Source: Actinoplanes rectilineatus
GTDB taxonomy: Bacteria > Actinomycetota > Actinomycetes > Mycobacteriales > Micromonosporaceae
Reading direction: 5' to 3'
Assembly: GCF_000962825.1 (NCBI RefSeq)
Contig: NZ_JZKF01000172.1
Coordinates: forward strand, 1-5,422
DNA length: 5,422 nucleotides
The translations under genes and the position numbers were made by a program. Positions 1 to 5,379 of this stretch are shown here, piece by piece. The first letter of the stretch is position 1. The number at the start of each line of letters is the position of its first letter. The notes under the pieces were generated by a model. That model was given only the letters and a program-made list of their open reading frames with translations, did no database searches and had not been told where the DNA came from.

Positions 1-1209
1 GTCACGTTCGAGCAGCCGGCCGTGCTCGTCCCAGCGCATCGTCACCGTGTGGCCGTTGCGGTCGGTGACCGTGACCGGATTGCCCCACTCGTCGTAGGTA
101 CGGCGCAGCGTCCGCCCGTGCCCGTCGGTGACCGCCAGCAACCGGCCCTGCTGATCGTGGACATAGGTGTCGGTCTCCCCGACCACGGTGACTCGGCCAG
201 GGAGATAGGCGAAACTACTGACATTTCCGAAGTTTCCGGTCTGTGTGATCACCCGCCCCTCGTCGTCATAGGTGTTCCGAACCGCGGCGACACCGTCGGC
301 GTCCACCACGGCGAGCACCCGCCCGCTCGCCGAGACCTCATAGCGGGTGTCCCCCGCCGCGACCAGCACCCCGTCCGCGTAGCCGAACGACACCTCCCCC
401 ACCGACGTAACCCGCTCGCCGGACCACGCCAGCCGGGTCTCCCCCACCCGCGCCAGACGCCCCTCGGCGTCGTACTCAAACCGGGTCCGTTCCACCGACA
501 CCGGCCGGCCCGCCGCGTCGAACACCCAGCTCCGGCCGTCGTTTCCGAGCATCTCCAGGCCGTCACCGCTCGGCCGCACCACGGCTGCCAGCCCGGCGAC
601 CCGGCCGTACCCCGCACCGTGGCGCGGGAACACCGCCCGCCGGCCGTCCGGGCCGACGAAACTCGCCCCGGCCGCGTCCGCGAACAACCGGGCGTCCGCC
701 CACGACGACCAGCCCGGCCCGAACGCCCCCGTCCGGCCCGAGCGGCTGTTGTGGACGATCGTGAACCCCGGCGTGACCCGGAACAGTGTGACGAGATTGC
801 CGGACGCGGTGTTCACCGGATCGTTCGCGAAGCCACTGGTCGGCGGGAACCCGTACCCGATCGGGTCGTCGAATGTCACCGCCGCCCGCGCGTCGCCCAA
901 CCCTGCCAACCGCAGACTCGCCGCGAGCGCCGCATCCGGCAACCGCGACAGATCACCATCCCCACCCGCGGCCCGGAACGCCCGGGCGATCTCCGCCACC
1001 CACCGCGCGTCGGCCTCGTTCAGATCCACATACTGGCCGAAGGCGCCGATCAGCGACGACGCCTCGAAACGCCCCCACCGGTTGCCGTCCTGGAACTGCG
1101 CGTACGCCTCCCGCAGCCGCGACACCCGAACCCGCAACTCCTCGTCCGCGGCCCGGCTGCCCCGCACGAAAGCGTCCAGGTCGTCCGGCCGCGCGGCGCT
1201 GGTCGGCAT
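1..1209 (-). CDS. RHS/YD-repeat protein with ESX-type N-terminal domain, likely type VII-secreted polymorphic toxin (3' end outside window)
   Basis: The reading frame is open without a stop for 403 codons from ATG 1209-1207 to the left edge, so only the N-terminal part is present. Residues about 9-80 are predicted helical and carry a W-G pair (NRWGRF, W45-G46) in a WXG100-like arrangement, as in ESX-exported toxins. Residues 114-140 include DPVNTASGNLV, the entry motif of RHS proteins (DUF6531-like), and FGPGWSS follows at 163-169. YD-type repeats start near residue 244 (FEYDAEGRL) and recur to the edge (YDDEGRV, TYDEWGNPVTVTDRNG, RWDEHGRL). RHS repeats are known to form a shell around a C-terminal toxin; that toxin, and any immunity gene, would lie left of position 1. 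GGAG just upstream (in GGGAGTGAC) supports the start. The stop of the upstream WXG-like gene is one base away, so translation is probably coupled. Family assignment is firm; toxicity and export route are inferred. Confidence 0.88.
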   Translation of the reverse strand, partial: MPTSAARPDDLDAFVRGSRAADEELRVRVSRLREAYAQFQDGNRWGRFEASSLIGAFGQYVDLNEADARWVAEIARAFRAAGGDGDLSRLPDAALAASLRLAGLGDARAAVTFDDPIGYGFPPTSGFANDPVNTASGNLVTLFRVTPGFTIVHNSRSGRTGAFGPGWSSWADARLFADAAGASFVGPDGRRAVFPRHGAGYGRVAGLAAVVRPSGDGLEMLGNDGRSWVFDAAGRPVSVERTRFEYDAEGRLARVGETRLAWSGERVTSVGEVSFGYADGVLVAAGDTRYEVSASGRVLAVVDADGVAAVRNTYDDEGRVITQTGNFGNVSSFAYLPGRVTVVGETDTYVHDQQGRLLAVTDGHGRTLRRTYDEWGNPVTVTDRNGHTVTMRWDEHGRLLERD

Positions 1210-1210
1210 G

Positions 1211-1660
1211 TCACTCCCGGCTGCCGACGGTGGTCACGTCGGCGGTGTAGACCGGCGGGGTGATCGGGTCCGGGACCGGTGGCAGGTCGTCCTCGCCGAA
1301 GAAGAAGTCGCCGATCTGGTCCAGCAGGCCCTCGTCCTCCTGCCGGCGCTGCCATTCGCGGGCCTGTTCCCGGCGCTGTTGCTCCTCGGCGGCCAGCCGG
1401 CTCAGTTCGTCGACCTGGTTCGCCGCCTGGCGCATCGCCGTCGCCAGGCGGCGGGCGTCGGCGTAGCAGATGTCCATCCGTCCGGTGAACTGTCCGGCGT
1501 AGACGCCGCGCCACTGTTCGGCGGCGATGCCCGCGACCGTGCTGCGGCGCGGGATCTGGCCCTCGCATTCGTCGGCGGAGGCGCGCAGCTGGGCGGCGAG
1601 CCGAGTCGCCGCCGCATGATCGAAAGGAACGTCCTCGGTTATCCCCCGTAGATCGACCAT
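1211..1660 (-). CDS. WXG100-like ESX partner or substrate protein with charged coiled-coil tail
   Basis: This is a 149-residue protein with no signal peptide or membrane helix. Residues about 14-75 look like a WXG100 hairpin: a first helix (AAATRLAAQLRASADECEG), a turn with W50-R51-G52, and a second helix rich in Ala, Arg and Gln. Residues about 76-105 are a strongly charged Glu/Arg/Gln stretch likely to extend the coiled coil. The last 45 or so residues are acidic and proline-rich (DLPPVPDPITPP), probably disordered. The usual WXG100 length is about 100, so the tail is extra. It lies one base upstream of the RHS gene, as expected for a small partner or chaperone of a type VII toxin. ATG 1660 is preferred over ATG 1666 because GAGGGG (1672-1667) sits 6 bases before the former and directly abuts the latter. 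No clear YxxxD/E export motif was seen. Family membership is likely; the partner role is inferred. Confidence 0.75.
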   Translation of the reverse strand: MVDLRGITEDVPFDHAAATRLAAQLRASADECEGQIPRRSTVAGIAAEQWRGVYAGQFTGRMDICYADARRLATAMRQAANQVDELSRLAAEEQQRREQAREWQRRQEDEGLLDQIGDFFFGEDDLPPVPDPITPPVYTADVTTVGSRE

Positions 1661-1666
1661 CGCCAT

Positions 1667-1672
1667 CCCCTC
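1667..1672 (-). promoter_or_regulatory. Ribosome binding site deciding the start of the WXG-like gene
   Basis: On the minus strand GAGGGG is followed by ATGGCGATG. The first ATG (1666) would have no spacer, while the second (1660) has 6 bases, a normal distance. This favours a protein beginning MVDLRG rather than MAMVDLRG. Confidence 0.55.
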
Positions 1673-1679
1673 GGATCCG

Positions 1680-1690
1680 GCAATGATTGC
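1680..1690. promoter_or_regulatory. 11-bp perfect inverted repeat in the divergent control region
   Basis: GCAAT-G-ATTGC is a perfect palindrome with 5-base arms, in a locally AT-richer patch between the two divergent units. It overlaps the candidate plus-strand -35 element at 1687-1692, so a bound regulator could affect both directions. A repeat this short can arise by chance; the operator role is only a suggestion. Confidence 0.25.
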
Positions 1691-1716
1691 GATGATAGGG
1701 CCACCGTGCTGACAAT
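1687..1716 (+). promoter_or_regulatory. Candidate sigma-70-type promoter for the WXG100-kinase unit
   Basis: TTGCGA (1687-1692) and GACAAT (1711-1716) are 18 bases apart and each match the housekeeping consensus at 4 of 6 positions. Transcription would start near 1723, giving a short leader containing AGGGAG (1731-1736). On the opposite strand, TTGTCA (1715-1710) could be a -35 for the toxin unit, with a poor -10 (CGCAAT, 1691-1686), so the two promoters would overlap almost fully. The call rests on position and weak matches. Confidence 0.35.
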
Positions 1717-1743
1717 GGCAGTCCGGAGAAAGGGAGTGGACAG

Positions 1744-2028
1744 ATGGCGGGACGCGTACTCTCGACGGACCAGGCGAAGACGTCCATCCAGCAGGTGCAG
1801 GCGATCGTGAACGGCGGCCTCACCGATCAGATCGCCCAGCTCGACGCGCAGGGCAAGATGCTCTCCAACCCCGATGTGTGGGACGGGCCGCTGGCCCAGC
1901 AGTTCCGTGATCAGACGTGGCCGGAGACGAAAGCCGCATTGGACAAGGCCAAACAGGAATTGGATCAACTGCGGGACCAGTTGCAGAAGATCGCGCAGAA
2001 CATCATGACCGCCGGCGGCGGCGCATGA
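1744..2028 (+). CDS. WXG100 family (ESX/EsxA-like) protein
   Basis: This 94-residue protein has the length and layout of a classical WXG100 protein: helix 1 at about residues 8-40, the W46-D47-G48 turn (NPDVWDGPLAQQF), then helix 2 at about 50-90 rich in Lys, Glu and Gln, ending NIMTAGG. Such proteins form four-helix dimers that are exported by, or act with, the type VII (ESX) machinery. It lacks a signal peptide, as expected. A C-terminal YxxxD/E export motif is not visible, so a partner protein may supply it. AGGGAG (1731-1736) lies 7 bases before the ATG. It is the first gene of the plus-strand unit, with the kinase 35 bases downstream, and is transcribed away from the other WXG-like/RHS pair. 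The family call is strong; whether it pairs with the 1211-1660 product is unknown. Confidence 0.88.
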   Translation: MAGRVLSTDQAKTSIQQVQAIVNGGLTDQIAQLDAQGKMLSNPDVWDGPLAQQFRDQTWPETKAALDKAKQELDQLRDQLQKIAQNIMTAGGGA

Positions 2029-2039
2029 ACGATCAATAA
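2025..2039 (+). other. Four-codon mini-ORF overlapping the WXG100 stop, in frame with the kinase
   Basis: ATG 2025-2027 overlaps the WXG100 stop TGA (2026-2028) in an ATGA junction, encodes MNDQ, and ends at TAA 2037-2039. It is in the same frame as the kinase ATG at 2064, 39 bases on. It may be chance, a remnant of an older coupled start, or an element affecting re-initiation at the kinase. GAAAGG (2048-2053) lies 10 bases before the kinase ATG and is the more ordinary start signal. Confidence 0.3.
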
Positions 2040-2047
2040 ACGATCAA
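2028..2047 (+). repeat. Two direct copies of AACGATCAA, period 11 bp
   Basis: AACGATCAA occurs at 2028-2036 and again at 2039-2047, separated by TA. The 11-base period is about one helical turn, and the patch is clearly AT-richer than the flanking genes. It occupies the short gap between the WXG100 and kinase genes. It could be a local duplication or a two-site protein-binding element. Confidence 0.7.
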
Positions 2048-2063
2048 GAAAGGTCACGGGGAC

Positions 2064-3665
2064 ATGGAGCCACTCGGCCGCGAATACCTCCTGCACGAGG
2101 AGATCGGCCGCGGCGCGGTCGCGGTGGTCCACCGTGCGTCCAGCCGGCACGGCGGCCCGCCGCTGGCGGCGAAACTGCTGCGGCCGGAGTTCGCCGGTGA
2201 CCGCCGGGTCCGGGAGCTCTTCCTGCGGGAGGAGGAGGCGCTGCGCGACCTGGACCATCCGGGCATCGTGGCGCTGCGTGACCTGATCGTCGAGGGCGGC
2301 ACCCTGGCCCTGGTGATGGATCTCGTCGACGGGCCGAACCTGCGCCGTCACCTGGCGCAGCACGGCGGCCGGCTGGCACCGGCCGAGGTCGCCACGATCG
2401 CCGCGCAGACCGCCGCCGCGCTGGCCGCCGCGCACGCGCAGGGCGTGGTGCACCTCGACCTCAAACCGGAGAACGTGCTGGTCGTCCGGGGTTCCGCGCC
2501 GCCGCTGGTACGGATCACCGACTTCGGGGTGGCGGTGCTGCTGCACGACGCCGACCGGGGTGCGGCCGGCGGCACCCCCGGCTACACCGCGCCGGAGATC
2601 TTCGCGGGGGCCACGCCGACCGCCGCCGCCGACGTCTGGTCGCTCGGGGTGCTGCTCGTCGAGCTGATCACCGGCAGTCCGCAGGGTGATCCGGCGGCAC
2701 TGCCCGAGGCGCTCGCCCCGATGGCCCGGGACTGTCTCGCCGCCGACCCGCGGGCCCGGCCGGCGGCCCGGCAGGTGGCCGCCTACCTGCGCCGGCTCGC
2801 GGACACCTTCCAGCCGGTGGCGCCCGCGCCGGCCGCCGGCGACAACCTGTCCGACTGGGCGGGACGCCTGCTGGGCGGCGAGATGCACGAGACCCGCCTG
2901 CGGCCCGGCGTCGGCCCGGCCGCGGAGACGCCCGCGCCGCCGCCGCCCCGGGAGCCGTCACGATGGCGGCGCGGCCCACTCGTCACCCTCGGCGTGATCA
3001 CGCTGGTGGCGGCGGTCCTGACCGGCATCACCGTGACCGCATCGGCGAGCGAGCGGAGGAAAGGCGAGCGGGGGAACAGTGCCAATCAACTGGTCAGTGT
3101 CCCGCCGGCGGTCGCGACGACGCCGGGGGCCGTGCCGTCGACCACCGCTCTGGCCGCCCCGGCGACCACCACCGCCACGGCGGAACGCCTGCGGGTCACG
3201 CTCGCCGGGCGGGTCGACGACGACGGCGGCACGCTCGCCCTGTCCATCCGGGACGGTGTCGCCATCGCGTACGTCTGCGACGGCAAGCGTGTCGAAGCCT
3301 GGCTGAAGGGCACCGCGAAGGCCGGCAGACTCGCGCTGAAGGGCTCCGGCGGCAGCCGGCTCACCGGCACGTTCTCCGCCCGCGAGGCCGAGGGTGACAT
3401 CACCGTCGAGGACGAGACCCGCGGCTTCACCGTCGGCGTGGTCGAGAAGCCGTCCGGGTTGTACCGCACGACCGCCCAGGTCCGCGGCGCCGAGGTCGAG
3501 GGTTCCTGGATCGTGCTGCCGGACGGCAGCCAGGTCGGGGTGCTCTCCTCGGACGGCGTGCCCGGCCCCGCGCCGAGCCTCGACGTGTCCGGCCGGACCG
3601 CCGTCGTCGACGGGGTGACCGTCGGCGCGACCGGCGTCGACGCCGACAGCGGCGAGGGCTTCTAG
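2064..3665 (+). CDS. Receptor-like transmembrane Ser/Thr protein kinase (Hanks type, no PASTA)
   Basis: This 533-residue kinase has a cytoplasmic catalytic domain at about 8-265, a proline-rich linker, a membrane helix at about 305-326 after the positive RWRR, a Thr/Ala/Pro-rich stalk to about 372, and a beta-rich extracellular domain from about 375 to the end. Visible kinase elements are the Gly-rich loop GRGAVAVV (15-22), Lys37, alpha-C Glu56, catalytic HLDLKPEN (130-137, Asp132, Asn137), DFG (153-155), APE (176-178) and DVWSLG (190-195). It should be active, transferring phosphate from ATP to Ser/Thr. Two oddities: Leu131 replaces the usual Arg of HRD, and the stretch between DFG and GTPGY has no Ser or Thr. 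The outer domain contains YVCDGK (403-408), EAWLKG, GTFS and GLYR, a pattern I associate with actinobacterial envelope proteins; its ligand is unknown. The stop abuts the next gene's GTG. Kinase identity is firm; its role in type VII secretion is only contextual. Confidence 0.93.
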   Translation: MEPLGREYLLHEEIGRGAVAVVHRASSRHGGPPLAAKLLRPEFAGDRRVRELFLREEEALRDLDHPGIVALRDLIVEGGTLALVMDLVDGPNLRRHLAQHGGRLAPAEVATIAAQTAAALAAAHAQGVVHLDLKPENVLVVRGSAPPLVRITDFGVAVLLHDADRGAAGGTPGYTAPEIFAGATPTAAADVWSLGVLLVELITGSPQGDPAALPEALAPMARDCLAADPRARPAARQVAAYLRRLADTFQPVAPAPAAGDNLSDWAGRLLGGEMHETRLRPGVGPAAETPAPPPPREPSRWRRGPLVTLGVITLVAAVLTGITVTASASERRKGERGNSANQLVSVPPAVATTPGAVPSTTALAAPATTTATAERLRVTLAGRVDDDGGTLALSIRDGVAIAYVCDGKRVEAWLKGTAKAGRLALKGSGGSRLTGTFSAREAEGDITVEDETRGFTVGVVEKPSGLYRTTAQVRGAEVEGSWIVLPDGSQVGVLSSDGVPGPAPSLDVSGRTAVVDGVTVGATGVDADSGEGF

Positions 3666-4163
3666 GTGCTGCGGGTGTGGCTGCCCGCGGCGGCGGGCGT
3701 CGGCGTCGCGGTCGTCCTCGGCGTCTACGCGCGCCTGCACACCCCGGTCCCCGCGGGTTTCCTGGACGTGCGGGCGAAGGTGTGGCTGGCGTCGGCCGCC
3801 GCCGCCCTGGCCCTGCTCCAGCTGCTGTCGGCGCTGTCGCTCTACGGCCGCCTGCCCGCCTTCCGCGGCAACGCCGCCACGCACCGCTGGACCGGCCGCC
3901 TCGCCGTCCTGGTCTCCCTGCCGATGGCCGTCCACTGCCTCTACGTGCTGGGTTTCAGCACCGCCGGCCCGCGCACGCTGGCACATTCGGTGTTCGGCTG
4001 CCTGTTCTACGGCGCGTTCGTCACCAAGATGCTGCTGCTCAGCAGTCCCCGCGCCACCCGCCCGTGGCTGCTGCCGCTGCTCGGCGGCCTGGTCCTCACC
4101 ACGATCACCGGCCTGTGGTTGACCTCGGCGTTCTGGTTCCTCTTCCTGTCGGGTACGCCCTGA
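3666..4163 (+). CDS. Five-helix integral membrane protein, DUF6529-like
   Basis: This 165-residue hydrophobic protein has likely membrane helices at about 5-22, 38-60, 76-96, 106-125 and 134-158. Motifs HRWTGRL (73-79), HCLYVLGF (90-97), HSVFGCLFYGAFVTKM (107-122) and GLWLTS (149-154) match my memory of the actinobacterial DUF6529 family, whose function is not established. Three histidines, H73, H90 and H107, lie in or near the helices 17 residues apart. The HRWxGR motif resembles that of small heme-b membrane proteins, so heme binding is possible but unproven. The start is GTG, directly after the kinase TAG with no gap; GAGGG (3654-3658) lies 7 bases upstream inside the kinase gene. The two are therefore almost certainly co-transcribed and probably translationally coupled, making this a candidate partner or target of the kinase. 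Confidence 0.8.
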   Translation: MLRVWLPAAAGVGVAVVLGVYARLHTPVPAGFLDVRAKVWLASAAAALALLQLLSALSLYGRLPAFRGNAATHRWTGRLAVLVSLPMAVHCLYVLGFSTAGPRTLAHSVFGCLFYGAFVTKMLLLSSPRATRPWLLPLLGGLVLTTITGLWLTSAFWFLFLSGTP

Positions 4164-4215
4164 GCCCGGTCCCGCCGAGCCGGCATGTGACGGCGCCCTC
4201 GGAGAGAATGTCGGC

Positions 4216-4872
4216 ATGGAACCCCTCGAGGCCGCTCGTGCCGTCGTCGGCGACCGGTTTCCCGACGCCAGGTGGGCGCTGCTCACCGGGAGTGTGCTCG
4301 GGCCGCACCGGACGGCCGGGTCGGATCTGGACATCGTGGTCATGCGCGACGACGGTCCCGGTTTCCGGGAGAGCCTGGTGTTCGAGGGCTGGCCGGTCGA
4401 GCTGTTCGTGCACACCCCGGAACGCCTCGCCGGCATCCTGGAGCGGGAACGTGCCGCCCGCAAACCGAGCACGCACCGGATGCTGGCGCACGGCGTCCCG
4501 CTGGCCGGTGATCCGGGCGAGCTGCGGGAGCGGTGCGCGCGGGTGCTCGCCGAGGGGCCGCCGCCGCTGAGCCCGGCCGAACTCGCCTGGCTGCGGTACT
4601 CCCTGACGGATGCCCTGGACGATCTGCGGCACGCCACCGACCCCGGGGAGCGGGCCGCGATCGCCGCCGACCTGTGGCCCGCGTCGGCGCGGGCCGCGCT
4701 GTCGGTGGCGGGCCGCTGGCTCGGCTCCGGCAAGTGGCTGTGGCGGGAACTGCACGACCTCGACCCCGCGCTGGCCGGACGCTGGCTCGCCGTACGGGCG
4801 GATCCGGGGCCGTTCGCCCAGGAGGTGCTGTCCCGGGCGGGCGGCCCGCTCTTCGACGGCTACCGAGCCTGA
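4216..4872 (+). CDS. Minimal nucleotidyltransferase-domain protein (MNT/ANT-like)
   Basis: This 218-residue soluble protein has the Pol-beta-type nucleotidyltransferase signature GS-x10-DxD (G25-S26, D37, D39 in SDLDIVVM) and a likely third carboxylate, E62, in the strand WPVELFVH. These residues bind metal and NTP and transfer a nucleotide to a small molecule or protein. Residues about 110-215 are helical (LSPAELAWLRYSLTDALDDL, then GRWLGSGKWLWREL), like the helical C-terminal domain of aminoglycoside-type enzymes. The acceptor cannot be read from sequence; it could be a metabolite, an antibiotic or a protein. No HEPN partner gene is adjacent, so a MNT-HEPN toxin-antitoxin pair is not supported. 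GGAGAG (4201-4206) lies 9 bases before the ATG. The 52-base gap from the previous gene shows no clear terminator, so read-through from the kinase unit is possible. Confidence 0.82.
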   Translation: MEPLEAARAVVGDRFPDARWALLTGSVLGPHRTAGSDLDIVVMRDDGPGFRESLVFEGWPVELFVHTPERLAGILERERAARKPSTHRMLAHGVPLAGDPGELRERCARVLAEGPPPLSPAELAWLRYSLTDALDDLRHATDPGERAAIAADLWPASARAALSVAGRWLGSGKWLWRELHDLDPALAGRWLAVRADPGPFAQEVLSRAGGPLFDGYRA

Positions 4873-4901
4873 TCGCCGCCGAGGCTGACCCTTTCCGGAC
4901 A

Positions 4902-4926
4902 GGAACCGGTACGGCCCGGCGTCGTT
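4902..4926 (+). promoter_or_regulatory. Candidate ECF-sigma promoter for the lipoprotein gene
   Basis: GGAAC (4902-4906) and CGTT (4923-4926) are separated by 16 bases, matching the GGAAC-N16/17-CGTT pattern of actinobacterial envelope-stress sigma factors of the SigE type. It lies in the 63-base gap before the lipoprotein gene. The start point would fall at about 4932-4935, within a few bases of ATG 4936, giving a leaderless or nearly leaderless mRNA. This agrees with the lack of a well-spaced Shine-Dalgarno site. Confidence 0.5.
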
Positions 4927-4935
4927 GAGAGTGAC

Positions 4936-5379
4936 ATGTCGCGCGCTCTCGTACTCACCGCCGCCCTCGCCCTCGGCCTCGCCCTGACCGGATGTTCCAG
5001 CGCCAAGACCGACGAGGAGGCCACCGCCGCCGTCCCGGCCGCGCCCGCCTCCGCCGCGGCGGCCTCCGGGACCACCTCGCCGGAGATGCGGGCCAGCATC
5101 GAGGCCCAGCTCGGGTTCCCGCCCGCCCCGAACCCGCAGACCACCGCCGCCTACCTGGCCGACCTCAAGACGATCAGCCCGGCGATCATCAGCACCGGAA
5201 CCCCGGAGTCGCTGGTCAACCGGGGACGTGACCAGTGTCGTGACATCAAGCAGCTGCCCGAGGCGCAGTGGACCACCCGGGCCGGTGAGCGTTTCGCGTC
5301 GCCGGAGCAGCCGCTTCCCGCCGCCGAGGCGGAGAAGGTCGTCCAGGTGGTCCGCAAGCGTCTCTGCCCCTCCTTCTGA
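4936..5379 (+). CDS. Small secreted lipoprotein, DUF732-like C-terminal region
   Basis: This 147-residue protein starts with a lipoprotein signal peptide: MSRAL, a hydrophobic core to about residue 16, and the lipobox LTGC (17-20), so C20 should be lipidated and the protein anchored on the outer face of the membrane. Residues 21-48 are an Ala/Pro/Ser-rich tether. From about 49 on there is a small helical domain with two cysteines, C101 (GRDQCRDI) and C144 (KRLCPSF), likely forming a disulfide. The order of a YLADL helix, a GRxxC helix and a final helix ending in Cys-Pro resembles mycobacterial DUF732 proteins, but the match is loose and the function unknown. The only upstream Shine-Dalgarno candidate, GAGAG (4927-4931), is weak and just 4 bases from the ATG. 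It is probably transcribed from its own promoter at 4902-4926. Lipoprotein identity is firm; the domain call is tentative. Confidence 0.82.
   Translation: MSRALVLTAALALGLALTGCSSAKTDEEATAAVPAAPASAAAASGTTSPEMRASIEAQLGFPPAPNPQTTAAYLADLKTISPAIISTGTPESLVNRGRDQCRDIKQLPEAQWTTRAGERFASPEQPLPAAEAEKVVQVVRKRLCPSF

Noticed and set aside
22..1263. Long plus-strand open frame (413 codons) opposite the RHS gene
   Set aside because: It reads as Arg/Pro/His-rich low-complexity protein with no recognisable domain, and lies antisense to a frame with clear RHS and YD motifs. It is a GC-skew shadow.
4164..4215. Possible terminator hairpin after the membrane protein gene
   Set aside because: Only short imperfect GC-rich pairings such as CGCCG/CGGCG are present, with no T tract and no long stem, so no terminator is called.
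2958..4733. Minus-strand open frame of 591 codons
   Set aside because: It spans three well-supported plus-strand genes, is Arg/Gly/Ala-rich without a domain, and is explained by high GC at third codon positions.
4216..4872. MNT-HEPN toxin-antitoxin module
   Set aside because: The MNT-type signature is present, but neither neighbour is a HEPN protein, and the flanking genes are a membrane protein and a lipoprotein.
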